Shown here: one piece after another, positions 1-6,529 of the stretch | How the letters are laid out: each line of letters begins with the position of its first letter | Position numbering within the stretch: the first letter of the stretch is position 1 | DNA from: Chlorobiota bacterium | GTDB lineage: Bacteria > Bacteroidota > Bacteroidia > Bacteroidales > B39-G9 | Direction of reading: 5' to 3' | DNA length: 7,397 bases | NCBI GenBank assembly: GCA_030632095.1 | Contig: DAOVJU010000163.1 | Span: forward strand, 1 to 7,397 | The notes under the pieces: model-generated | Told to the model about the DNA's origin: nothing | Databases searched by the model: none | The model's input: only the letters and a program-made list of their open reading frames with translations | Translations under genes and position numbers: made by a program

Positions 1-2385
1 ATTAATAGTTATATCTCCTGAAACATCTAATGTTCCCTGGATAGTTTTAGTACCTGTACCTGCAAATATTATATCATTAAAATTAGAAGAGCTGATAAGC
101 TGGTCAGCACCGTCAAGAATTATTGAACCTGTCATATTTGTATATGCAGTTGCCATATTCCAGTCACCGGCAAGTGTAATATCATATCCTTTATCGTAAA
201 AAACAGGAGTGTAGCCTGTTCTTCTGACTTTACCATTAATATCCATAATACCCCATGAATTTTTATTCCCATTTCCATAGAACCAGATATTACCATAAGT
301 ACCTGCAGGAACCCTTTGATCTACTCCATGTCCGTTAAAATATATTGTACTGGAATTATCAAGAGCCATAACAAAATCAGCATCAATATCATAAAAATTT
401 CTTGCTCCATTGTTATAAAATATTACATTAGAGCCTATAGTGAAATTTTGTCCGGCACCTGAAGCTATAATATCATTATCATAAATATCAATATTTAAGA
501 GGTTGGCTGCATCACCACCTGTATTTGTTGCAGAAAAGTCACCGGTTAAGTATATATCACCATAAATACGTTTGGTTCTGGAAGTAGTAGGAGCAGTATT
601 TGTAATATATAAATCATTAAGTTCATATGTACCAACTCCGGCTGCATCGGGGTGTTTAGTACCTGCTGTATAAAAATATTGGTTTTGGTCTTCACCATCT
701 AAAGTTAACCTTCCACTTGTTGTAGTAATAAAATTTATAGCATCTCTGTTGTAAATATATCCTGCAACAGTATGATTATAAGTTGCAAAGTCGAGAGTTA
801 CATAATCGTTTGAAGTAGCGTCTTCGCCATATAAATATAAATAATCGTTAATATCTAAAGCACCATCAGCAGTTTTTGTTTGATAACGCAGGAATAATCG
901 TCCATAAGTTACACCACCTCTTACAGTTTGATCAAATTGCGCATCGTATCTTGCTGTAGAAGTTGTACTAAAAATATAAGCTTCAAAACCAGTAGGGAAT
1001 ACATCAATACCTCTCAAATAAAGTGTAGCTCCATCGCTAATATTTAATGTATCTTCGTGTATTCCTTCCATAGAAGAATTATTGTTTACTACTAAGTATC
1101 CTGAATTTATGTTAAAATTACTGTCAACTTTAACTGTATCGTTTGCCTGGATATTACAATTTCCTTCGATATTAACTTCAGCAGTACCAAGTGTTAAGCT
1201 TGCATCACCATTAGTATAAATAGTAGCACCAGTAAAAGTAATAGAACCTGAAAAATTACATGTACCATCTATTCGCATTCCATATAGTGAGTGGCTTTGT
1301 GTTCCTGCCACAGCGTCATTCACAGTGGCGTCGCTATAAAAATAAGTTAAGTCGTTACAAGTCATATTACCTGTAATGGTTTTTACTCCTACATATCTGA
1401 AGTAAGCCCTGTCGAATGTTGCATTATTACCAATGTTAATTGCCTGTGCAGATGTGCCATAAAGGTAAATATATCCGTCAGATGCTGAATATTCGCTGCC
1501 ATCGTTAACAGTAAAGTCACCATTAAAACGGTTATTAGAAGCAGTATTTACAGTTGTATTATTAGTAAGAACAAAATCGTTGCTTACTGTTATATTTCCT
1601 ACGATAGAAACTACACCACCGCCATTTAATGTCAGATCATAAAATGTAGCAGCAGCAGTTATTTGCTGAACCAATGAAGCATCCATTACTATTGTACCTG
1701 AACCTGATCTTTGCCCGGTTCCGTTTTCAGTCCAGTTGCCGGCTATTGTATGTGTGAACCCGCCATCTGCGAAAACAGCTCCGGTTTCAATAGTTACAGT
1801 ACCTTCAATATCAAGAGTATCGCCTGCTGTTACTGTTCCTGTATTAAAAGTTATGTTATTAAATTGTGGTGTGTTTGCCCCGTTAATGTTAAACGTGCCA
1901 TCTAAAACAACATTAGCTACCTGGTTTGAAGAATTACGAAAACCAATAGTACCATTGTTTGTAATTGTTCCTTGTATATAAACCGTATGAGTTGCATTAA
2001 ACAAGCCTACATTAAAAGTTGCACCGGCACTAACTGTTACAGCACCTTGTATCACAGGGTTTCTCGCAGTTGTATTATTACCTATTGTCAGTGTTCCTGA
2101 GGTTCCTTGTCCAATAGTAAGACTGGCAATGTTAACACTATCGTTAATAGTAATTGTATGGCCATCCTGAATAATAAAGGTACATGCCCCGCTAATAAGT
2201 TCGGACGCGATTGGGTCGGTCCCGCCACCTCCCTGGTTGGTATCCCAGTTGGTTAGTACACTGAAATTCCCTGTTCCCTGGGAATAAAAAGTTTGTGCAA
2301 AAGAAGTATTTACAGAAAGAAATAATATTCCAAGAAAAGTTATTATAATTTTTCCCTTTTCACGGTTGTGAGATAAATGTTTCAT
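1..2385 (-). CDS. Large secreted beta-repeat protein, N-terminal 795 residues (partial)
   Basis: The frame is open from the ATG at 2385 to the left edge, giving 795 codons without a stop; the 3' end is missing. Residues 1-30 look like a signal peptide: basic start, hydrophobic stretch IIITFLGILFLSV, then SFA-Q as the probable cleavage site. The mature protein begins with a stretch typical of Bacteroidota surface proteins (GTGNFSVLTNWDTN at 37-50, DGHTITI at 74-80). It then runs as short Gly/Asn/Thr-rich beta-strand repeats. A longer module, AGxW/AGxx followed by an LDGxxQ-like strand and an IxGDxxxxxDF-like strand, recurs near 212-273, 538-617 and 736-795. This suggests a beta-solenoid exported to the cell surface or medium, perhaps an adhesin. 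Such proteins often end in a type IX secretion C-terminal domain; that end is outside the window, so the route is inference. No enzyme motif was seen. Confidence 0.88.
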   Translation of the reverse strand, partial: MKHLSHNREKGKIIITFLGILFLSVNTSFAQTFYSQGTGNFSVLTNWDTNQGGGGTDPIASELISGACTFIIQDGHTITINDSVNIASLTIGQGTSGTLTIGNNTTARNPVIQGAVTVSAGATFNVGLFNATHTVYIQGTITNNGTIGFRNSSNQVANVVLDGTFNINGANTPQFNNITFNTGTVTAGDTLDIEGTVTIETGAVFADGGFTHTIAGNWTENGTGQRSGSGTIVMDASLVQQITAAATFYDLTLNGGGVVSIVGNITVSNDFVLTNNTTVNTASNNRFNGDFTVNDGSEYSASDGYIYLYGTSAQAINIGNNATFDRAYFRYVGVKTITGNMTCNDLTYFYSDATVNDAVAGTQSHSLYGMRIDGTCNFSGSITFTGATIYTNGDASLTLGTAEVNIEGNCNIQANDTVKVDSNFNINSGYLVVNNNSSMEGIHEDTLNISDGATLYLRGIDVFPTGFEAYIFSTTSTARYDAQFDQTVRGGVTYGRLFLRYQTKTADGALDINDYLYLYGEDATSNDYVTLDFATYNHTVAGYIYNRDAINFITTTSGRLTLDGEDQNQYFYTAGTKHPDAAGVGTYELNDLYITNTAPTTSRTKRIYGDIYLTGDFSATNTGGDAANLLNIDIYDNDIIASGAGQNFTIGSNVIFYNNGARNFYDIDADFVMALDNSSTIYFNGHGVDQRVPAGTYGNIWFYGNGNKNSWGIMDINGKVRRTGYTPVFYDKGYDITLAGDWNMATAYTNMTGSIILDGADQLISSSNFNDIIFAGTGTKTIQGTLDVSGDITIN

Positions 2386-2421
2386 GGCTCTAATACTAAA
2401 ATGATAATTCAATTTGATACC

Positions 2422-2429
2422 TAAAGATA
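2422..2429 (-). promoter_or_regulatory. Possible -7 box for the secreted-protein gene
   Basis: On the minus strand this reads TATCTTTA, one base from the Bacteroidota -7 consensus TAnnTTTG. It lies 36 bases before the ATG at 2385. No convincing TTTG-like -33 box was found at the expected distance, so this is a weak call. Confidence 0.22.
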
Positions 2430-2675
2430 CGATTGTTAATATGTTTAGTTTTTAATTATTGTAACAGTTTGATAGAAGCTTAGAAATCAATGATAAACAT
2501 ATGTTTCAGGCTTATTAAAAACTACAACAAAAATAATGATATTTTACACTAAAATTGTTAATTTTGCTGTTAATTATTTGACGTTTTAAAATACAATAAT
2601 AATTAAGCATGATAACTTGTCAGTAATCTTAATAAATTGCTGAGTCCTGTCAAAAAAGGTAGAGAATTGAAAAAT

Positions 2676-2815
2676 GCCACTAAAACACCAAATTACACAA
2701 ATTGCTGAAAATCTAGCATATATATTTTGGTGAGATTTTGTGTTTTTACTCACACACACATGACTTCGCTCATCCTGTTCGTGAAGATATACGTTGTGCT
2801 TTGGTGGCGAAAAAA
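2676..2815. repeat. Composite intergenic inverted-repeat element
   Basis: The left end GCCACTAAAACAC (2676-2688) and the right end GTGCTTTGGTGGC (2796-2808) are inverted copies matching at 11 of 13 bases. Inside, CACCAAA (2686-2692) pairs exactly with TTTGGTG (2726-2732). The core contains a (CA)n run at 2750-2760 and a small hairpin, CTTCGC/GTGAAG with one G-U pair, at 2764-2786. The motif resembles the 'CTTTGTG...TTTGTGGC' dispersed repeats common in intergenic DNA of Bacteroidota; that link is from memory, not a search. It has no coding capacity and no transposase. Confidence 0.55.
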
Positions 2816-2834
2816 GAGTTTTTATACTGAACTC
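2810..2834 (-). terminator. Probable intrinsic terminator after the rhomboid gene
   Basis: Reading the minus strand, GAGTT, a 9-base loop and AACTC form a 5-bp stem followed directly by six T residues. It begins 31 bases after the rhomboid stop codon. The stem is short, as expected in such AT-rich DNA, so it may be weak. Confidence 0.42.
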
Positions 2835-2865
2835 ATACTTAATTAATTAAATATACTAAATATAT

Positions 2866-3468
2866 CTAAAATGATGTTATTTGGCTTGTAAAGATTTTTA
2901 TTAAATTGATATCAATTATTAAAGGAAAAATGAAGCCAAAAACAGCGCCAATAAAATGTGCATCATGATTAATATTATCTTTACTTTTTTTGCTCATATA
3001 ATAAGAATAAATTAAATATAATATGCCAAGCACAACACCAGGTAAACCAATAATGCCATAGAAATATATTTTTTGCCATGGATTAAAAAATATGCTTGCA
3101 AACACTATAGCAGATACAGCTCCCGATGCCCCAACAGTATTGTATAAATGGTTGTCTTTTTGCTTAAAAACGCTTAACAAACTTGAAATAATAATAGCTA
3201 GAAAATAGAATAAGATAAAGTATAATACAGGATATTTAAAATAATAATGAAAATATTTTTCTACTGCATTTCCAAACGAATATAAAACAATCATGTTTAT
3301 AATCAGATGTAACCAGTCAGCATGTAAAAAACCATGACTTATCATTCTTAAGATTTCTTTTTTATGATAAACCTGGTAAGAATTTAATTGAAATCTGTAA
3401 AATAATTCTTTATTGCTAAAAGCTAAAATTGAAATTAAGCAAGTAATTATTATTATTATTAATGTCAT
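2866..3468 (-). CDS. Rhomboid family intramembrane serine protease
   Basis: A membrane protease of 200 residues that would cut substrate helices inside the cytoplasmic membrane. From the chosen ATG, the motif HxxxHxxxxHxxxN is at residues 45-58, with the same spacing as H141, H145, H150 and N154 of E. coli GlpG, followed by a GNAVEK segment. The nucleophile motif GASGA has Ser115. The second catalytic residue is His171, in AHFIGAVFG. About six hydrophobic segments fit the minimal rhomboid core, and no extra domain is present. A TTG nine codons upstream (3495) is also in frame. The ATG at 3468 is preferred because it gives the usual family start, MTLIIII, and because a -7-like box overlaps the TTG. 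The substrate is unknown. The gene appears to be a single unit with its own terminator. Confidence 0.93.
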   Translation of the reverse strand: MTLIIIIITCLISILAFSNKELFYRFQLNSYQVYHKKEILRMISHGFLHADWLHLIINMIVLYSFGNAVEKYFHYYFKYPVLYFILFYFLAIIISSLLSVFKQKDNHLYNTVGASGAVSAIVFASIFFNPWQKIYFYGIIGLPGVVLGILYLIYSYYMSKKSKDNINHDAHFIGAVFGFIFPLIIDINLIKIFTSQITSF

Positions 3469-3768
3469 TTCATAATTATTTGATGTTAATGGCAAATATA
3501 TTTAAAGAAATGCTATAACATCTGATTGATTGTATGATTTAAAATGAAAACAGAACTCGGGATATTTGATAAATTGATGAAAATGAATCGCAAATTATTA
3601 TGCAATTTTCAATAAACATTTACCCTGTTAGATAATACTTATTTATAGACATTTCAGCTTTGCGTTTCGCCAATATTTAACGGGGTGAATTAGCTGAATT
3701 TTCATGTTTTTAAAGTACAATGCAGGATATAGGATTTCCGTTCAAACACTAATTAATTTTAATAGTAA
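3469..3768. other. 300-base non-coding spacer
   Basis: This lies between the start of the rhomboid gene and the stop of the SiaC-like gene. Apart from the promoter-like box near 3493 it holds only a short inverted repeat, TTCAGCT at 3653-3659 with AGCTGAA at 3692-3698, separated by 32 bases. No gene, RNA or clear terminator could be supported. Confidence 0.6.
3493..3500 (-). promoter_or_regulatory. Bacteroidota-type -7 box for the rhomboid gene
   Basis: The minus strand reads TATATTTG, an exact match to TAnnTTTG, 24 bases before the ATG at 3468. No clear TTTG -33 box was found upstream. The box overlaps the alternative TTG codon, which argues against that start. Confidence 0.42.
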
Positions 3769-4146
3769 TTAATATACACAAATTATTTTAAAGGGTATTT
3801 CTATCAAATCAGAAAAGTCTTCAGCCAATTCACGCATATCATCGTCTGCATCTTCATATTTCCAATCAACTTTTATATCTTTCCCTTTTTTCCAAAAATC
3901 TTCAAGCCGCTTTAAAATAGCAAAAATCATTTTGTGTGATGCGCTACTTAAATAAATAAAGAAAAACTCACATGTGAGGCTTGAATTGAGGTTTGGTCCA
4001 ACTTTGTCAATCCAGCTTAGTACATTAGTATATATTTCAATAGCATCTTCTGGAGTAGAAATTCCTGAAATATGAAATTTTGATTTTATTTCATCTAAAA
4101 TTATTTCAGGTTCATCATCAGTACCTTTATGTACAAATAATTCCAA
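3769..4146 (-). CDS. SiaC-family (DUF1987) regulatory phosphoprotein
   Basis: A 125-residue cytoplasmic protein covering the whole DUF1987 family. Family features are an N-terminal HKGTDDEPEIILD strand pair, ISTPEDAIEIY at 29-39, the FFFIYLSSASHKM segment at 61-73, WKYEDADDD at 95-103 and a final AEDFSDLIEIPFKI. In Pseudomonas aeruginosa, SiaC is phosphorylated on Thr68 by SiaB, dephosphorylated by SiaA, and in its free form activates the diguanylate cyclase SiaD. Aligned from memory, Ser68 here sits at that site. No kinase, phosphatase or cyclase partner is in the window, so its pathway here is unknown. The start codon is TTG: the frame has no ATG before residue 73, a stop lies a few codons upstream, and the TTG gives the normal family length. 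It lies downstream of holA on the same strand. Confidence 0.85.
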   Translation of the reverse strand: MELFVHKGTDDEPEIILDEIKSKFHISGISTPEDAIEIYTNVLSWIDKVGPNLNSSLTCEFFFIYLSSASHKMIFAILKRLEDFWKKGKDIKVDWKYEDADDDMRELAEDFSDLIEIPFKIICVY

Positions 4147-4184
4147 TGTTTTATAGTTTTTTTTATTGTTAAAGTCTTAAATTT

Positions 4185-4210
4185 AATAAAAACAATTTCA
4201 GAAATGAAAT
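4185..4210 (-). terminator. Possible weak terminator between holA and the SiaC-like gene
   Basis: On the minus strand ATTTCA, a TTTC loop and TGAAAT form a 6-bp perfect stem, followed by TGTTTTTATT. It lies 44 bases after the holA stop and before the SiaC-like start. The stem has only one G-C pair, so termination may be poor and the two genes may be partly co-transcribed. Confidence 0.28.
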
Positions 4211-4253
4211 AAATTTTTTGAAGTTTTTTGAACATTTAATAAAACATGCGTTA

Positions 4254-5258
4254 TCAATTGAGTATTTTAAACGTTAATTCCTTTAGTAATTCAGCAGCAG
4301 AAGCTGATACATTGTTTATTCCCTTTGATTTAGTATCATATTCCCTTAAATCAGAAATTATAGTTTTAATTTTAATTCGTGTGTAATTATTTGCTGCATT
4401 TTTATAATCTTTTACAAAATATGGATTGATTTTTAACCTTGCAGCTATTTCTGAATTAGGTTCTTTCTTTATCTCATGAAATATTAAAAGTTTACTAAAA
4501 TATGAAAAAAGGATTCCGAGTGTTACACTAATATGATTAATAGTCTGGTTTTTTCCTAAATAGTCAACTATTATATATGCTTTTGATGCATTTTTAGCAC
4601 CAAGTGCCTTTTGTAATTCAAATACATTATATTCTTTACTAATTCCAATATTTGCTTCAATTATCTCAGGAGTAATTATAGTTTTTTCAGGAAGTATTAT
4701 AAAAAGTTTATTTAATTCATTTGCGATTTTTTTTAAATCAACGCCAAGAAATTCTGAGAGTAAAGCTGCCGCTTTTGGGTCTATAGTGTAATCCCTTGAT
4801 TTTAAATAGTTTACAATTCATGGTGGAATTTGATATTCATAAAGCCTTTTAGATTCCAAAATTGCTCCCTTAGCTAAAATAGATTTATACAGTTTCTTAC
4901 GTTTATCGAGATTTGAATATTTGTAGTTTAGAACAAGTATAGTTGAATTAACGGGTTGTTTTGTGTAATATATAAGATCGTCAATTTTTTTCAGGTATTG
5001 TGCTTCTTTTACAACAACAACCTGATTTTTTACCATCATAGGAAAGCGCTTTGATGTATTTATAATTGTTGCAGCATCAGTATCTCTTCCATATAAAACA
5101 GTTTGATTAAAGGATTTTTCTTCTTCAGTTAAAACATTTTCTAATATGAAATCTGTTATTTTATCAATATAATATGACTCTTCACCCATTAAAAGGTAAA
5201 TCGGACGATAAATTTTTTGTTTTAATTCCTTTATTATTTGTTCAAATTTCAGATACAT
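4254..5258 (-). pseudogene. holA: DNA polymerase III subunit delta, interrupted by in-frame TGA at codon 147
   Basis: The delta subunit opens the sliding clamp as part of the clamp loader and is normally essential. From the ATG at 5258 one frame runs 334 codons, the usual family length, broken only by TGA at 4818-4820. The N-terminal AAA+-like domain has IYLLMGEESYYID (20-32) and the RFPMMVKNQVVVVKEAQ segment (71-87), whose M74-M75 fall at the clamp-binding hydrophobics. The region after the TGA keeps delta features: LGVDLKKIANELNKL (171-185), KEYNVFELQKALG (208-220), INPYFVKDYKNAANNY (277-292) and LREYDTKSKGI (304-314). The interrupted motif is YQIPP-stop-IVNYL; E. coli delta has QLPRWV there, so TGA replaces a conserved Trp, a one-base change from TGG. 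The second half has no in-frame ATG, GTG or TTG to restart from. It ends with tandem TGA TAA. A sequencing error, a true nonsense mutation and read-through all remain possible. Confidence 0.88.
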
Positions 5259-5408
5259 AGTATTTTTTATTAATAATATAATTAAATGGTTTTATATTTA
5301 ACTTTATAAAATTCATGCGTGGAAAATTAGTAAATATTAAGCAATATGTATCCGGTTATATATTACAATAATTAACATTTATTGCAAAACTTATTAAGAA
5401 TTTAAGAT

Positions 5409-5861
5409 TTGAAAGAATTAAACTTACCTAAATATAATTTTCGGTTAAAAAAGAAAGGCAAAAAGTTGTTTATTTTTGATAGAATAAGAAAAAAATATGT
5501 ATTTCTGTCGCCTGAGGAATGGGTTAGGCAAAATTTTATTAGCTATTTAATAGAAGAGAAACAATTTCCTGAAAGTTTGTTTAGTGTTGAAATGCCGGTA
5601 AATTATAAAATGTTAAAGAACCGTTGCGATATTGCAGTTTATAATAATAAGGGAGATATAAAAGTGCTGGTTGAATGTAAGGCACCTGAAATAAAAATAA
5701 GCCAGGAAGCCTTTGACCAGATAGCACGATATAATATGAAATTGAAGGTGGATTATTTAATTGTTACTAATGGGATAGTTCATTATTGCTGTAAATTGGA
5801 TTATTCAGATAAGAAATACCTTTTTTTAAATGATATACCTGACTACAAATTGATCAGATAA
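5409..5861 (+). CDS. Stand-alone HsdR_N-type PD-(D/E)xK domain protein
   Basis: A 150-residue protein matching the N-terminal domain of type I restriction endonuclease subunits (HSDR_N_2 type), but without helicase or other domains. The nuclease-fold core is visible: Asp74 in RCDIAVY, Glu89 and Lys91 in VLVECKAP, then FDQIARYN (102-109) and YLIVTNGIVHYCC (116-128). The N-terminal motif LNLPKYNF and SPEEWVRQNFI (34-44) are typical of the Bacteroidota version. No hsdM or hsdS genes are near, so this is not a restriction system; the cellular role is unknown. It may bind or cut DNA, and its place divergent from holA, as I recall from other Bacteroidota, hints at a DNA-maintenance link. The start is TTG: a stop codon lies two codons upstream, and the next ATG is residue 62, inside the domain. 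No clear promoter was seen in the 150-base divergent spacer. Confidence 0.85.
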   Translation: MKELNLPKYNFRLKKKGKKLFIFDRIRKKYVFLSPEEWVRQNFISYLIEEKQFPESLFSVEMPVNYKMLKNRCDIAVYNNKGDIKVLVECKAPEIKISQEAFDQIARYNMKLKVDYLIVTNGIVHYCCKLDYSDKKYLFLNDIPDYKLIR

Positions 5862-5863
5862 AC

Positions 5864-6406
5864 TTATTTTGAATTTATCAATTGCATAAAGTATTCGTTT
5901 TTCCAGCCATTATGTGTTTTAACCCAATTAATTTTCTCACCGGCAATTCTAAAATTATTGTTTTTAAAAAGTTTTATACTCACTTTGTTATCAGTTTCAA
6001 TATTGCAATAAAGCTGATTTAGATGAAGATAAGTGAAGGAATAGTTGATTAATATTTTTAGTGCTTCATCAGCATAACCTTTATTTCTATCCTCTTCAAT
6101 AATTAATATTCCAATACCGGCTCGTAAATGATAAGCATCAAAATCAAATAAATCAATTGTACCAATGGATTTACTTTTCGTTTTGCTATCAATACCTTTC
6201 AAATCAATTATCAATCTTAATTGTTTAGCAGTGTATATATCCTGTGTTGAATTTTCAATATATTTTTGAAGTATATGCCTGGAAAAAGGAACAAGGGTGC
6301 TACTGATTTGCCATACTTCTGAATTATTTTCCCATTTATAAAGCAGGTCAACATCATCAGGTTCCAGTGGTCGAAGAAATATATTCTCTCCTTCAAGTAT
6401 ATTCAT
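5864..6406 (-). CDS. GNAT family N-acetyltransferase (RimJ/RimL-like)
   Basis: A cytoplasmic enzyme of 180 residues that would move an acetyl group from acetyl-CoA to an amine. The start has the family signature ENIFLRPLEPDDVDLLYKWENN (residues 7-28). The acetyl-CoA pyrophosphate loop is EEDRNKGYADEAL (104-116), an RxxGxA version of the R/QxxGxG/A motif. The C-terminal NKVSIKLFKNNNF (140-152) is the usual GNAT element near the active site. Its length matches the Acetyltransf_3 type used for ribosomal-protein, spermidine or small-molecule acetylation. The substrate cannot be told from sequence. The start is the ATG at 6406. It converges on the HsdR_N-like gene with only 2 bases between the stop codons, so transcripts must overlap. 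The 76-bp repeat at 6430-6505 sits just upstream of its start. Confidence 0.9.
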   Translation of the reverse strand: MNILEGENIFLRPLEPDDVDLLYKWENNSEVWQISSTLVPFSRHILQKYIENSTQDIYTAKQLRLIIDLKGIDSKTKSKSIGTIDLFDFDAYHLRAGIGILIIEEDRNKGYADEALKILINYSFTYLHLNQLYCNIETDNKVSIKLFKNNNFRIAGEKINWVKTHNGWKNEYFMQLINSK

Positions 6407-6429
6407 TTTTATTAAGTTATTAAAATTCT

Positions 6430-6505
6430 GTCATTGGCAGGAACGAAGCAATCTATATCTTTGTAGTACAACAGGTTGAAATCGCTTCACTTCGTTCGCA
6501 ATGAC
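6430..6505. repeat. 76-bp palindromic dispersed repeat (GTCATTG type)
   Basis: The two ends are GTCATTG and CAATGAC, exact inverted copies. GAACGAAG in the left arm is mirrored by CTTCGTTC in the right arm, and GAAGCAATC by a diverged GAAATCGCTTC. The whole can fold into one long hairpin with a loop around TTTGTAGTACAACAGG. The sequence closely resembles the 'GTCATTGCGAGGAACGAAGCAATCT' repeats scattered through the intergenic DNA of many bacteria (recognised from memory). It lies between the OmpA-like stop and the GNAT start, and could act as an RNA structure for both. It accounts for a spurious plus-strand reading frame with the peptide KSLHFVRNDE. Confidence 0.75.
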
Positions 6506-6529
6506 GAAAACACCCTTTTTAGACTAGAT

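Larger units (their letters stand above)
2386..2865. other. 480-base non-coding spacer
   Basis: This spacer lies between the 3' end of the rhomboid gene and the 5' end of the secreted-protein gene. No coding region could be supported on either strand. It holds a weak promoter-like box near 2422, a 12-base perfect palindrome AAACATATGTTT at 2495-2506, and the octamer ATATGTTT at 2439-2446 and again at 2499-2506, exactly 60 bases apart. It also holds a composite inverted-repeat element at about 2676-2815 and a terminator-like hairpin at 2810-2834. The stretch 2507-2675 is AT-rich and shows nothing recognisable. Confidence 0.7.

Noticed and set aside
1711..1981. Two plus-strand reading frames of 64 and 81 codons
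   Set aside because: They lie opposite the long secreted-protein gene, which is open for 795 codons with a signal peptide and repeats. The plus-strand peptides match no family and are shadows.
2750..2760. Short CA run as a phase-variable microsatellite
   Set aside because: Only about five units and far from any start codon; it is inside the repeat element and unlikely to switch a gene.
3469..3495. Upstream TTG start for the rhomboid gene, adding nine residues
   Set aside because: The extra residues are polar and not part of the family start, and the TTG overlaps a good -7 box. The ATG at 3468 is preferred.
3544..3615. Plus-strand reading frame of 23 codons in the spacer (starts MKTELGIFDK)
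   Set aside because: No recognised family, ribosome site or conserved context; expected by chance.
4737..4822. Restart of translation at the ATG that overlaps the internal holA TGA (ATGA)
   Set aside because: That ATG is in another frame. It would give a 27-residue peptide and then stop, so it cannot make the delta C-terminal half.
4254..5258. Genetic code 4 (TGA = Trp) for the organism
   Set aside because: All other tryptophans seen in the window are TGG, and the OmpA-like gene appears to end at TGA. One internal TGA is better explained as a point change or an error.
5409..5861. Part of a type I restriction-modification system
   Set aside because: There are no helicase, methylase or specificity genes nearby, and the protein is a complete small family, not a fragment of HsdR.
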